From NCBI RefSeq assembly GCF_004342165.1, contig NZ_SMAL01000003.1, positions 1 to 64,000 of the forward strand: DNA of 64,000 bases, in the 5' to 3' direction. Source of the DNA: Natranaerovirga pectinivora. GTDB lineage: Bacteria; Bacillota; Clostridia; Lachnospirales; DSM-24629. Made by a program: the position numbers and the translations under genes. Shown here in pieces: positions 36,265 through 45,674 of this stretch (positions are counted from its first letter, which is position 1; the number at the start of each line of letters is the position of its first letter). Below the pieces are notes generated by a model. The model did not search any database and was not told the DNA's origin. It saw nothing but the letters and a program-made list of their open reading frames with translations.

Positions 36265-38559
36265 TTAGTTGACTCTATTAAAATTAATAAGACATCCTGA
36301 AACAAGAATTTTCTTTTCGTCTTCTGTTAAACTTCCAATATTAAGAGTAAACTCTTTTGCATCTTCTCCAATAACATAGGCTTTTACTTGTGCTTCACCA
36401 TTAAGAATTGCTTCTTTTACTTTAGGAACAAAGATATAATCATTCTTACCAAATGGTATTTCCTCTTTGATTTCAAATGGAACCATACCCCAGTTAATTA
36501 AGTTAGATCTATATCTTTTTGTTGCATACTCTTTTGCAATATTAGCCCAAGCACCAATAACTCTTTGGCAAGATGCTGCTTGTTCTCTGGCTGAACCATC
36601 ACCTGGCATATATGCAAAAATAGTGCTTCCAATACCAATATTACTCGGATCAATGTTTTCATATCCATCTATTTTTCTAATGTTGTCATATACCTTTTTA
36701 AGCTCTTCATATTTTTCAGTAACGTTAATGCCTTCTTCTCTATCTATTTCAAGCTTGTGAACTTCTTTTGAATTACCAACATACTGAGGGTCTTTTCTAC
36801 TAAGTGTAAATTCTGCTAATCTATGAGGATTTGATCTGAATGATGATGTCTCCCCAGAAGGAATAAGCTCATCCGTTGTCGTAACAGGGTCTGTGATATA
36901 GCTTACTACTTTTAACAATAAATCATCTGTTAAACTTGGTATTTGAGGCCAATCTTTAATGTTTGGACCAAAAATAAGTGCTTCCTCTGGTTGTGCATTG
37001 CCAACACCATTATAAACCCTTTTTTCATAAATAGCAGGATTAAAGGTATATTTAGGTTCTGTATATGTTACATCTAATTCAGTAGCTGAAGTTAACTTGC
37101 CTCCATTAATAGCTGTCGCTGCAATTGAGCGAGCATCCATAAGTGCCACATAGGATATTTGACCTTCTCCAGGTTTAGAACCTTCACGGTTAGGAAAGTT
37201 TCTTGTTGTATGTCTTATAGAAAATTCTTGATTGGCTGGGGTATCACCAGCACCAAAACAAGGGCCACAGATAGCTGAACGAACAATGGCACCTGCTTCC
37301 ATTACTTTTCCTATAGTCCCTTTATTCACAAGATCTAAGTATGTTGGCTGACTTCCTGCATATATACTTAATTGAAATAATCCATTTCCAACTGATTTAC
37401 CGTCTAGAATGTCTCCTACTGCGATTATATTGTCATAAGTACCACCTGAACAGCCTGCTACAACACCTTGATCCACATAAATTTCACCATCTTTAACTTT
37501 GCTTTTAAGATCAAAGTTAATCTCTGAAGAACCAAAGATTTCTTTTGCTTCTTTTTCAACTTTTTCCATAATTTCTATAGGATTCTTTTTAAACTCTTCA
37601 ATGGTATATATATTACTTGGATGGAAAGGTAATGCAATTGTAGGCTCAATAGTTGAAAGATCCACATATACAATACCATCATAATATGCGATTTCATCTG
37701 GATTTAACTGTGAGTAATCCTCTACTCTTCCATGAATATCATAATATTCTTTAACTTTTTCATCTGTACACCATATGGATGACCAACAAGTTGTTTCTGT
37801 TGTCATTACATCAATACCATTACGGTACTCAATATCAAGATTCTCAACACCATCGCCTATAAATTCCATCACTTTATTTTTAACATAACCATTTTTATAT
37901 ACATTACCTATTATTTGAAGAGCCACATCTTGAGGTCCAACACCCTTTTGTGGTTTTCCTGTTAAATAAATCCCTATTACTTCAGGTCTTTTTATATCAT
38001 AAGTTTGGCTTAGAAGTTGTTTTGCTATCTCTCCTCCACCTTCTCCAACACCCATTGTCCCTAAAGATCCATATCTAGTATGGCTATCTGATCCAAGAAT
38101 CATATTGCCACATTTTGTCATCATTTCTCTATTGTAAGAATGAATAACCGCTATATTTGGAGGCACATATATGCCACCGAATTTTTTTGCTGCTGATAGA
38201 GCAAATTTATGGTCATCTTCGTTAATTGTCCCTCCAACAGCACATAGACTATTGTGACAATTTGTTAATACATATGGTACTGGGAACTTTGTCATTCCAC
38301 TTGCTCTTGCCGTTTGAATGATACCTACATATGTAATGTCATGAGAGGTTAATGAATCAAATTTCATTTTTAAATCATTTTCACTATCTGATGTATTATG
38401 TTTTTTAAGAATTGAATAAGTTATCGTCCCTTTTTTCGCATCTTCTTTAGTAATTTCTTTACCTATTTTATTTTTGATTATTGAAGCCGCATCTCCATCT
38501 TCAGCAATTAATTCTTTACCATTTAATAGATAAGCACCTGTGTCATATAATTTTACCAT
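36265..38559 (-). CDS. aconitate hydratase (aconitase)
   Basis: Isomerises citrate to isocitrate through a 4Fe-4S cluster. 764 residues. The three cluster cysteines are in [11 protein letters not shown] and [31 protein letters not shown] is the aconitase/IPM-isomerase substrate motif. It belongs to the long single-chain hydratase type found in Clostridia rather than canonical AcnA or AcnB. Neighbouring isocitrate dehydrogenase and citrate synthase support the aconitase role over another hydro-lyase. AGGAGG lies 11 nt before the ATG. Confidence 0.88.
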   Translation of the reverse strand: MVKLYDTGAYLLNGKELIAEDGDAASIIKNKIGKEITKEDAKKGTITYSILKKHNTSDSENDLKMKFDSLTSHDITYVGIIQTARASGMTKFPVPYVLTNCHNSLCAVGGTINEDDHKFALSAAKKFGGIYVPPNIAVIHSYNREMMTKCGNMILGSDSHTRYGSLGTMGVGEGGGEIAKQLLSQTYDIKRPEVIGIYLTGKPQKGVGPQDVALQIIGNVYKNGYVKNKVMEFIGDGVENLDIEYRNGIDVMTTETTCWSSIWCTDEKVKEYYDIHGRVEDYSQLNPDEIAYYDGIVYVDLSTIEPTIALPFHPSNIYTIEEFKKNPIEIMEKVEKEAKEIFGSSEINFDLKSKVKDGEIYVDQGVVAGCSGGTYDNIIAVGDILDGKSVGNGLFQLSIYAGSQPTYLDLVNKGTIGKVMEAGAIVRSAICGPCFGAGDTPANQEFSIRHTTRNFPNREGSKPGEGQISYVALMDARSIAATAINGGKLTSATELDVTYTEPKYTFNPAIYEKRVYNGVGNAQPEEALIFGPNIKDWPQIPSLTDDLLLKVVSYITDPVTTTDELIPSGETSSFRSNPHRLAEFTLSRKDPQYVGNSKEVHKLEIDREEGINVTEKYEELKKVYDNIRKIDGYENIDPSNIGIGSTIFAYMPGDGSAREQAASCQRVIGAWANIAKEYATKRYRSNLINWGMVPFEIKEEIPFGKNDYIFVPKVKEAILNGEAQVKAYVIGEDAKEFTLNIGSLTEDEKKILVSGCLINFNRVN

Positions 38560-38604
38560 TTGCTTTTCATCCTCCTGTATAAGTTTACTAATTTATATAT
38601 TGAT

Positions 38605-38632
38605 AAAAAAAGCACATAGCTGTGCTTTTTTT
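38605..38632 (-). terminator. terminator between the GntR gene and aconitase
   Basis: AAAAAAAGCACA and TGTGCTTTTTTT form a 12-bp stem with a 4-nt loop, ending in a T-run, 2 nt after the GntR stop. Aconitase must therefore rely on read-through or on its own promoter in the 45 nt that follow, where I see no clear one. Confidence 0.75.
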
Positions 38633-38634
38633 AT

Positions 38635-39303
38635 TCATAATTTGTTGTCTATTACATTCTTTGATGTATTTTTAATATGAAGATTAGCCAATTCTTCTGC
38701 TTTATCTTTATCTTTAGCTTTTATTGCTTCTAATATAGCTTTATGTTCTTCAATAGATTTAATAGCTCTATCTGTTGAAGCCAATGAAGCTTTTCTAACC
38801 CTTTGGACATAATGATGAAAGTCCGATAAAATATGCTTTAAAGTTCTACTATTAGCAGCATCATATAAGGCTTCATGAAATCTATTGTCTAGTTCATATA
38901 GATGTTCAAAATGTCCTTTACTTATATGAAAATCACACAAGCAAATGATCTCTTCCAGCTTCTCTAGCTTTATATCTGTAAGATTGTCCACTGCCCATCT
39001 TGCACACAATCCTTCTAGGAGAGACCTAATTGCGTAAATATCTTTTATATCTTTATCATTAATACCCATAACAACGGCACCTTTGTTAGGTATAATACTA
39101 ACTAGTCCTTCTAATTCTAACTGACGAATTGCTTCACGTACAGGTGTACGACTTACACCTAGTTCATTAGAAATAGATGTTTCTTTTAAGGATTCATTTT
39201 CTTTATATTTTCCTGTCAGAATGTCTTCTCTAATCCTATGAAAGACTCTTCCTCTTAAAGAATATTTGTCTGTTACTTCATCTTGGACCTTATACTCGCT
39301 CAA
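38635..39303 (-). CDS. GntR family transcriptional regulator, FadR/FCD subfamily
   Basis: 222 residues with an N-terminal winged helix (GVSRTPVREAIRQLELEGLV) and an all-helical FCD ligand domain with the metal-binding His/Asp pattern. FCD regulators usually sense carboxylates. Being directly downstream of isocitrate dehydrogenase it probably senses citrate, isocitrate or 2-oxoglutarate and controls these genes. A fitting operator overlaps the citrate synthase promoter (42334-42345). The start is TTG, with GGAGG 8 nt before it. It lies 18 nt after the dehydrogenase gene. Confidence 0.9.
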   Translation of the reverse strand: MSEYKVQDEVTDKYSLRGRVFHRIREDILTGKYKENESLKETSISNELGVSRTPVREAIRQLELEGLVSIIPNKGAVVMGINDKDIKDIYAIRSLLEGLCARWAVDNLTDIKLEKLEEIICLCDFHISKGHFEHLYELDNRFHEALYDAANSRTLKHILSDFHHYVQRVRKASLASTDRAIKSIEEHKAILEAIKAKDKDKAEELANLHIKNTSKNVIDNKL

Positions 39304-39321
39304 CAGAGGCGCCTCCTTGAA

Positions 39322-40470
39322 TTACCCTAATTTATCAATTGTTTCCATAATATAATTAGCATAAGCCGCACTTGTTGCACCTGTATCTCTACCAGTCATA
39401 ACAAGTTTTTTCTCAGTTTGAGAACAGATTTCTAATGCTTTATATAATTTATCTGCTTCTTCTATATAGCCAATGTGATTTAATAACATTGCACCTGCTC
39501 TAATAACACTTGATGGATCAGCATAGATATCTCTACCTTCATCTACCATTCTTGGAGCAGAACCGTGAATCGCTTCAAACATTGAGTATTGTTTACCAAT
39601 ATTTGCACTTCCAGCTGTACCTACGCCACCTTGGAATTCAGCAGCTTCATCTGTTAAAATATCACCATAAAGATTAGGTAATACAAATACTTCAAATTGA
39701 GTTCTTCTTTTTTCATCAATAAGTTTTGCTGTCATAATATCGATGTACCAATCATCCATTTCAACTTCTGGATAATTTTTAGATACTTCTTTACATACAT
39801 CTAAGAATTTACCATCTGTTGTTTTTACTACATTTGCTTTTGTAACTACTGTTACTTTTTTCTTACCATTCTTTTTAGCATAGTCAAAAGCAGCTTCTGC
39901 AATACGTTGTGTCCCTTGACTTGTAATTACTTTAAAGTCAATTGCTAAGTCTTCAGACACATTAACCCCTTGACTTCCTAAAGCATAAGAGTCTTCTGTA
40001 TTTTCTCTAAAGAAAGTCCAATCAATACCAAGTTCAGGAACTTTTACTGGACGAACATTTGCAAATAAGTCTAATTCTTTTCTCATTGCAACATTGGCGC
40101 TTTCAACATTTGGCCATGGATCGCCCTTTCTTGGTGTAGTTGTAGGACCTTTTAATATTACATGACATTTTTTTAATTCTTCTAATACGTCATCAGGAAT
40201 AGCTTTCCCAACTTCAGCTCTTTTTTCAATAGTACAACCTTCTATTACTCTAAATTCTACTTTTCCTTTATTCACTTCATCATTTAATAAGAACTCAAGA
40301 ATTCTTTGAGCTTGACCAGTAATTGCTGGACCGATACCATCTCCACCAACAACACCAATAACAATAGTATCTAATGACTTATAGTCAAGAAAATCTTTCT
40401 GTTCTTTTAATCTCTCTACTCTTTCAAGTTGTTCTTTTACAATTGTTTCGAATTGCTTTAAATAATCCAT
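39322..40470 (-). CDS. isocitrate dehydrogenase (isocitrate/isopropylmalate dehydrogenase family)
   Basis: Oxidatively decarboxylates isocitrate to 2-oxoglutarate. 382 residues with GGDGIGP near the N-terminus and the substrate-binding run NVAMRKELDLFANVRPVK. The cofactor-domain motif AIHGSAP and the metal-site YGDILTDEAAEFQGG follow. The family also includes 3-isopropylmalate dehydrogenase, but the neighbours aconitase and citrate synthase favour isocitrate. I did not resolve NAD versus NADP preference. GGAGG lies 9 nt before the ATG. Confidence 0.88.
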   Translation of the reverse strand: MDYLKQFETIVKEQLERVERLKEQKDFLDYKSLDTIVIGVVGGDGIGPAITGQAQRILEFLLNDEVNKGKVEFRVIEGCTIEKRAEVGKAIPDDVLEELKKCHVILKGPTTTPRKGDPWPNVESANVAMRKELDLFANVRPVKVPELGIDWTFFRENTEDSYALGSQGVNVSEDLAIDFKVITSQGTQRIAEAAFDYAKKNGKKKVTVVTKANVVKTTDGKFLDVCKEVSKNYPEVEMDDWYIDIMTAKLIDEKRRTQFEVFVLPNLYGDILTDEAAEFQGGVGTAGSANIGKQYSMFEAIHGSAPRMVDEGRDIYADPSSVIRAGAMLLNHIGYIEEADKLYKALEICSQTEKKLVMTGRDTGATSAAYANYIMETIDKLG

Positions 40471-40791
40471 TTTAATTCCTCCTATTTATTGTATATTTTC
40501 TTCTTCTTTCCTTTTTTATACACTAGGAAATATTATGATTTTCCATCACCAACTACAATGAAAATAGTTTTATTTACATAGGAAACTACTACCCTTCCCA
40601 GCATACAAAAATTATGATTAAATGGCTACCTTTATAATAACCAAATTAAAGCTTACGAATAATACTTGTTTGGTTGTTACATTTAATATGTTTTTGTGTA
40701 AGATTCAATCCAATTATTCACATTCTGTAAGTAAAGATATATTATGATTCACTTATATTATTACTTCCTAATCTATTTTACCATAAATTGT
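40471..40791. other. 320-nt intergenic region upstream of isocitrate dehydrogenase
   Basis: No open frame or RNA gene is visible. An inverted repeat AACCAAA...TTTGGTT spans about 40640-40676. ATTGTATAT at about 40488, close to the dehydrogenase start, matches one side of the operator-like palindrome found at the citrate synthase promoter. No clear sigma-A promoter was found. Confidence 0.4.
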
Positions 40792-42168
40792 CTAAAATTT
40801 GAAACCTAATTTTTCTTTATATTCATTAACAACTATAGACAACTCCTTGTCAGTAATAGCTGTTACTCGACCAGACTCATATTCTAAATCAACCCACTCT
40901 TTTACTTTTTCAACTAATGCATGTTTTTTATCTAATGCATTCTCACCAGTTAAGTTATAATAAGTGTTGATCCAATGAGCAACTCCAGAAATACCTGAAG
41001 TATTTGTAATAGCAACCTTTATAGGTCTATTGAGTAATAATTCTGTGTCAAATATATTATAGATTTCTTCATTTTTTAAAATGCCATCTGCGTGAATCCC
41101 TGCTCTAGTTACATTGAATTCATCTCCTACAAATGGTGTTCTTGGCGGTATTTCATATCCTATTTCTTTTTTAAAGTACTCTGCGATTTCAGTTATAATT
41201 CTGGTATTCATACCATCAAGGGTTCCTCTGAGTTGAGCATATTCGAAAATCATAGCCTCTAACGGTGTATTTCCTGTTCTTTCACCAATTCCAAATAATG
41301 AACAATTAACAGAGGAACTTCCATACAACCATGCTGTTGATGAATTTTGAACAGCTCTATAAAAATCATTGTGACCGTGCCATTCAATTAACTCCGAAGG
41401 AACTCTAGCGTGATGATTCAACCCATATATAATCCCTGATACGCTTCTTGGTAATACTGCTCCTGGGAAACTTATACCATAACCCATTGTGTCACATGCT
41501 CTTATCTTAATTGGCATACCAGTTTCTTCCATTAACAACATCAAATCACGGACAAAAGGTACTACAAATCCATAAAAGTCAGCTCTTGTTATGTCTTCTA
41601 AGTGACATCTAGGTTTTATCCCAGCTTCTATACATTCTTTAATAATAGAAATATAATGTTCAAGGGCTTGTTTTCTTGTCATTTTAAGTTTATCAAAAAT
41701 ATGGTAATCAGAACAACTAACTAGTATGCCTGTTTCTTCTAACCCTATTTCTTTTACAAGTTGAAAATCTTTTGTAGATGCTCTAATCCAACTTGTAATC
41801 TCAGGAAATTGATAACCCTTTTCCATACATTTATAAACTGCATCACGATCTTTTTTGCCGTATAAGAAAAATTCACTTTGACGAACAATACCTTTTGGTC
41901 CACCTAAATGATGCAGATAATCAAATATTTTAACTATTTGTTCTGTTGTATAAGGTTCCCTTGACTGTTGACCATCTCTAAAAGTAGTATCTGTAATCCA
42001 AATCTCATCTGGCATATTTATAGGTACCAAACGATGATTAAATGCTATTTTAGGTGGTTCATTATATGGGAATAAATTACGAAACATATTTGGTTCCTTT
42101 ACATCTTGTAAAGGATACTCAGTTTCTGTTCTTTCAATTAAGTTAGTTTTTTTACTAAAACCAAACAT
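40792..42168 (-). CDS. probable Re-citrate synthase
   Basis: A 458-residue DRE-TIM metallolyase related to isopropylmalate and homocitrate synthases (TDTTFRDGQQSREPYT, IEWHGHNDF, GIGERTGNTPLEA, RAGIHADG). It is clearly longer and different from NifV in this window. Its length, its divergent N-terminus and the downstream isocitrate dehydrogenase and aconitase genes fit the Re-stereospecific citrate synthase described in Clostridium kluyveri and other anaerobes, which replaces the classical Si enzyme. A homocitrate synthase role is the alternative. AAGGAGG lies 7 nt before the ATG. Confidence 0.78.
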   Translation of the reverse strand: MFGFSKKTNLIERTETEYPLQDVKEPNMFRNLFPYNEPPKIAFNHRLVPINMPDEIWITDTTFRDGQQSREPYTTEQIVKIFDYLHHLGGPKGIVRQSEFFLYGKKDRDAVYKCMEKGYQFPEITSWIRASTKDFQLVKEIGLEETGILVSCSDYHIFDKLKMTRKQALEHYISIIKECIEAGIKPRCHLEDITRADFYGFVVPFVRDLMLLMEETGMPIKIRACDTMGYGISFPGAVLPRSVSGIIYGLNHHARVPSELIEWHGHNDFYRAVQNSSTAWLYGSSSVNCSLFGIGERTGNTPLEAMIFEYAQLRGTLDGMNTRIITEIAEYFKKEIGYEIPPRTPFVGDEFNVTRAGIHADGILKNEEIYNIFDTELLLNRPIKVAITNTSGISGVAHWINTYYNLTGENALDKKHALVEKVKEWVDLEYESGRVTAITDKELSIVVNEYKEKLGFKF

Positions 42169-42322
42169 AAATGCCTCCTTATAGCTATAGTTCTAATTTA
42201 GAATCTAATACCTGCTTTTCTTAATTTGGAATATAAGTGATAAGCCCTAAGAATTGTTAAGATCTTTATCAAAGAAAATATAGCTAGTCTTTTTTACGCA
42301 AGATTACAATCTCATTCCTGCA

Positions 42323-42362
42323 ACAATAGTATTATTGTATACAATTATACTATAATTGTCAA
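42323..42362 (-). promoter_or_regulatory. citrate synthase promoter with three overlapping palindromes
   Basis: Minus-strand TTGACA (42357-42362), a 17-nt spacer and TACAAT (42334-42339) form a near-consensus promoter. Three dyads overlap it: ACAATA-N4-TATTGT (42323-42338), the perfect 12-mer ATTGTATACAAT (42334-42345) and the 19-nt ACAATTATA-C-TATAATTGT (42341-42359). The middle one looks like an FCD-GntR operator. The leader to the ATG is about 160 nt and contains a Rex-like but irregular dyad at 42254-42272. Nothing is recognised in 42363-42709 apart from the upstream region of the next gene. Confidence 0.7.
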
Positions 42363-42709
42363 TATAAGTTAACTTCATTTCATCATAATGCTAACCAAAC
42401 TAACCCTATACAAACAGTTCTTAAGACCTGTTAATCAAATTTTATAGGTCTTCAGTATTAATTTGCATGTAATTTTATAACAAATATTGGTTTTTAGTGT
42501 CGAATTGTCTGTATTAATTTCATCTTTTCCACAATATCCACATACTTATTCACATTTTATTATTATATCTCAAAAAACTTGACACCATTCTCATATATAC
42601 GGACAACTTTTTTACAGTATTTAACATTTTTTAACTTTTATTTGTATTTGAATTTTAAAGAATAAATTATGGGCTTGTATGAATATAATCTATTGAAGGG
42701 GGTTATTAA

Positions 42710-42955
42710 ATGCTAGATAATAATAAAGATTATTATTTACTTAAAGATATTCCAGATGCTTTTAAACGTCATAGTTCGTTAGTAGAGACTATTAACTCTA
42801 AAAGATTCCAGGTCAATAAAAATACCAGCCATTCTAATAATGTAAAAAATCAAATAATAAATAGTAATAACAACAATGAAACTCTGTTAACTCTATTACT
42901 TTTACTTTTATTCTTAGATAATAATAATGCAAATTATAATACCCAAATTTTTTAA
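42710..42955 (+). CDS. small Asn-rich protein with a leucine-run C-terminus
   Basis: 81 residues, unrecognised. A charged N-terminal half (LLKDIPDAFKRHSSLVETIN) leads to an Asn/Ser-rich stretch (SNNVKNQIINSNNNN). A hydrophobic run (TLLTLL-like, about 11 residues, mostly Leu) follows and then DNNNANYN. AGGGGG lies 7 nt before the ATG, supporting translation. It is the first of a group of low-complexity small genes; the leucine run resembles the hydrophobic tail of the 45180-45674 product. Confidence 0.6.
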   Translation: MLDNNKDYYLLKDIPDAFKRHSSLVETINSKRFQVNKNTSHSNNVKNQIINSNNNNETLLTLLLLLLFLDNNNANYNTQIF

Positions 42956-43072
42956 AGAAATTTCAAATTACATAATCACATTATTAAACCTCTTTTCATA
43001 ATATGTATTATACCTTAACAAAAAAAACATATAGGTATCTAAGTTCTTAATTATTGAAAGGAGGATACAAGA

Positions 43073-43243
43073 ATGGCAGGTTTCGCAGGTGGTCAATTTA
43101 ATATTATCTTTTTATTCTTTTTCTTATTAATGTTTAACACAGGTGGCTTTTTAGGTGGAAAAGGTGCTTTAGCTGAAAATAGTATGTTCTTTGTATTAAT
43201 AATTATTATGATGCTTTTCGGCGGCATAGGCTTTGGCATTTAA
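43073..43243 (+). CDS. glycine-rich hydrophobic small protein, 56 residues (paralogue 1)
   Basis: Starts MAGFAGGQFNIIFLFFFLLM and ends MMLFGGIGFGI. Two hydrophobic segments (NIIFLFFFLLMF and FFVLIIIMMLF) flank a Gly-rich linker (NTGGFLGGKGALAENS). It is clearly homologous to the 70-residue product at 44856, sharing NIIFLFFFLL, FN, GG and NSMFF. AAAGGAGG lies 9 nt before the ATG. A CATAATAT element 69 nt upstream is also present before the paralogue. Function unknown; possibilities are a spore-associated membrane protein or a membrane-active peptide. Confidence 0.75.
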   Translation: MAGFAGGQFNIIFLFFFLLMFNTGGFLGGKGALAENSMFFVLIIIMMLFGGIGFGI

Positions 43244-43365
43244 CATTCCTTAATAAAAACCTTTTTAAATGTAACAATCACAAGTGCTTATTTTATAAAA
43301 AAAGTGGCTATGCTACATTATAAATGTTCTATTAAGCAAATAAAAATATTTAGTTTATTAAGAAC

Positions 43366-43400
43366 AAAAACTCACCTAGGTCATACTGACCTAGGTTTTT
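43366..43400. terminator. terminator of the subtilisin-like protease gene
   Basis: ACCTAGGTCA and TGACCTAGGT pair perfectly (43374-43396) with a 3-nt loop and flanking A and T runs. It lies just beyond the protease stop and could also stop plus-strand transcription from the 43073 gene. Confidence 0.8.
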
Positions 43401-43401
43401 A

Positions 43402-44643
43402 TTATGATAATAATTTTTTTATATCTATCATTCCCCATCCTTGGTGAGATTGAATGAATCCCAAATCTACAGTAGATTCTTTTAACTTCAGTTTTATATC
43501 TCGATTACTAATATTTCTATGTCTTGATAAAAGTAACGCAACAGCTCCTGAAATAATTGGAGTTGCCATAGAGGTACCACTTTTTGTTGTGTAACCAACA
43601 TCTTGAATAACGCCACTCTTATATTTTTTGTCTGTATTACAAGAAACAATGTTAGAGCCTGGTGCTATTACATCAGGTTTTTTTATGCAATTACTCGTTG
43701 GTCCTCTACCAGAATAATTTGTTATATTCTCACCAAAAATATTTACAGTCTCTTTATCATCTGAAGATCCAACTGTAATAATTTTTCTACTAATCCCTGG
43801 TGTCGTTATGGACATAGTTCTAGGACCATTGTTACCTGCTGCAACGATTACCACTAAATTATTATCCCAAACTGCATCAACACCTCTAACTAAAGCCGAG
43901 GTCTCTCCTTCTCCATCTTTATCTTCTGTTCCAACAGATATATTTACTACTTTTATATTGTATTTTTCTTTATTATCAATAACCCACTGCAAGCCTGCTA
44001 ACACATCAGAAATATTACCTGCGCCTTTATCATCTAATACTTTAACGCCAATAAAGTGGCAATCTGGTGCAATTCCCATGTATTTTCCAGAGGAACTATA
44101 TCCATCGCCACCAATAATACCAGTAACATGTGTCCCATGACCATTGTCATCATAGGGTTCGTTATGGTTATTAACAAAATCTTTAAAAGCAAGGATTCTA
44201 TTTCTTCTTCCTGTTAAATCCTTATGTGGGTAAATCCCAGTATCCAAAACAGCAACACCGATTCCCCTGCCTGTAATATTATTCTCAAGTGCCCATCTAC
44301 AGTTAATACTCTCTCTAGCCACATTCATTTGAGCGGTTATATGTGCATCTTGCTCTACCTTTTTAATACCCTTTATATTCCTTAACTGACCAATTTTACT
44401 TTTTGGCACTTCTACAACATATGAATTGATCATAGGAAGTTTATATTTAACACTACCTATTCCTTGTATATGCTTCTCTTCATCATTGAAATCTGTTCCA
44501 CTAACAATAACCTGAATTAATTCTTCCTTTTCACTTCCAAAAATTTTCCTATTTGTAATGTTCGCTGCAGTTACTTTTTTACTATTGCTTTTGTTATAAC
44601 TACCTAATATAAAAGGTATCAAGTATATAAACATATTACTCAT
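43402..44643 (-). CDS. S8 family serine protease (subtilisin-like)
   Basis: 413 residues. The catalytic Asp is in VAVLDTGIYPHKDL, His in DDNGHGTHVTG and Ser in KSGTSMATPIISGA; the oxyanion Asn is in VAAGNNGP. Residues about 35-110 resemble an I9-type propeptide (YVVEVPKSKIGQLRNIKGIKKVEQD), so it probably self-activates. The first residues are moderately hydrophobic but not a clear signal peptide. Upstream on the minus strand TGAATA-N15-AATACTA (44674-44701) is reminiscent of a sigma-G/F promoter with short spacing. Glycine-rich paralogues lie on both sides. Confidence 0.92.
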   Translation of the reverse strand: MSNMFIYLIPFILGSYNKSNSKKVTAANITNRKIFGSEKEELIQVIVSGTDFNDEEKHIQGIGSVKYKLPMINSYVVEVPKSKIGQLRNIKGIKKVEQDAHITAQMNVARESINCRWALENNITGRGIGVAVLDTGIYPHKDLTGRRNRILAFKDFVNNHNEPYDDNGHGTHVTGIIGGDGYSSSGKYMGIAPDCHFIGVKVLDDKGAGNISDVLAGLQWVIDNKEKYNIKVVNISVGTEDKDGEGETSALVRGVDAVWDNNLVVIVAAGNNGPRTMSITTPGISRKIITVGSSDDKETVNIFGENITNYSGRGPTSNCIKKPDVIAPGSNIVSCNTDKKYKSGVIQDVGYTTKSGTSMATPIISGAVALLLSRHRNISNRDIKLKLKESTVDLGFIQSHQGWGMIDIKKLLS

Positions 44644-44855
44644 TTTAGATCACCCATCTTTTACTTTAATACATAGTATTCATTTATATATAATTTATTC
44701 ACTGATATAGTAAAGAAATCCTACAAAGACAAACTCTTTAATCTTTAAATTTAAATGTCTAGGAAATGTTTTTTTAAAAAAACAAAAATTATTGTCAAGT
44801 ATACAAGCTGTGGCTCATAATATAAATTGAAAGCAAATATATGGAGGAATGAATT

Positions 44856-45068
44856 ATGGCTGATGTATCTTCAACTCAATTTGGTTTTGGTGGAGGATCT
44901 AACATTATTTTCTTGTTCTTTTTCTTATTATTATTTAACCAAGGCGGCGGCGGCTTAGGCGGACTCTTTGGTGGAGCAGGAGCAGGCGACAATTCAATGT
45001 TCTTTATCCTTATCATCATTATGATGTTATTTGGCGGCGGCTTAGGAACTGGTTTCGGCGTTTGCTAA
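44856..45068 (+). CDS. glycine-rich hydrophobic small protein, 70 residues (paralogue 2)
   Basis: It has two hydrophobic stretches, SNIIFLFFFLLLFN and NSMFFILIIIMMLFGG, around a linker of mostly Gly (QGGGGLGGLFGGAGAGD), and ends TGFGVC. It shares the layout and most hydrophobic residues with the 43073 product, so the pair arose by duplication. GGAGG lies about 8 nt before the ATG and a terminator follows. CATAATATA, matching a sigma-K/E-type -10, is 34 nt upstream. Function unknown. Confidence 0.8.
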   Translation: MADVSSTQFGFGGGSNIIFLFFFLLLFNQGGGGLGGLFGGAGAGDNSMFFILIIIMMLFGGGLGTGFGVC

Positions 45069-45080
45069 AAATTACTTAGA

Positions 45081-45112
45081 AAAAATCCCTATTCATTTAG
45101 GGATTTTTTTTT
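45081..45112 (+). terminator. terminator of the 44856 gene
   Basis: AAAAATCCCTA pairs with TAGGGATTTTT across a 5-nt loop and continues as a run of nine T residues. Confidence 0.85.
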
Positions 45113-45127
45113 ACATATATTTTTACA

Positions 45128-45173
45128 TAAAAAAATAGGAAAGTTATTTTCTTATTAGAAAAACTTTCCTATT
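45128..45173 (-). terminator. terminator of the 45180-45674 gene
   Basis: AATAGGAAAGTT and AACTTTCCTATT pair perfectly over 12 bp, and the minus-strand tail is TTTTTTTATG. It starts 7 nt past the stop codon. Confidence 0.8.
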
Positions 45174-45179
45174 AATGCT

Positions 45180-45674
45180 TTATTTAATTCCCATCAACAT
45201 AAACATAAGTAATAAGGGTAAAATATTATGACTTCCAATAGCTGATGTACTGTTTACGCGCCCCTGGCAATCCTTATCTATTTCATAAACGGTATTGCCT
45301 TCAATAATCAATGTATCTAAATCTTCTTTTACTGCTTCTTTTTTCTTCTCTTGAGATTTAATTTGAGTTTGTTGAACATCATTTAAAATACCAGTTATTG
45401 CTTTGATTTCCCCCATCATATTGGTGAATTTATCAATTTCACCTCTACTGTTTTCAGGCATAAAAGCTTTCATTGCATTTAGCAAGTTAATTTCTTTCAT
45501 AGATTCTTGCATGCTTTTTTCTTTATACATATTAACAGTTTCTTTAATGCCGTTTAAAAACTTTTCTTGTGTTACTTTATTAATGTTTGATACGATTTCA
45601 TTAAAAAAATCTGACATATCCACTTGCCCACTCATAATATTAACGATATCTTCTATTTTCTCTCTTTCGCCCAA
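45180..45674 (-). CDS. Met-rich helical protein of unknown function
   Basis: About 164 residues, mostly helical and without a recognised domain. NAMKAFMPENSRGEIDKFTN followed by MM is a signature also found in the proteins at 46010 and 46689. A variable Lys-rich region, then IDKDCQGRVNSTSAIGSHN and a short hydrophobic tail (LPLLLMFMLMG) follow. The likely start is the TTG at 45674 (GAGAG 5 nt upstream); the frame continues to a TTG at 45689 and passes a GTG at 45680. It faces away from the 46010 gene. Confidence 0.65.
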   Translation of the reverse strand: MGEREKIEDIVNIMSGQVDMSDFFNEIVSNINKVTQEKFLNGIKETVNMYKEKSMQESMKEINLLNAMKAFMPENSRGEIDKFTNMMGEIKAITGILNDVQQTQIKSQEKKKEAVKEDLDTLIIEGNTVYEIDKDCQGRVNSTSAIGSHNILPLLLMFMLMGIK

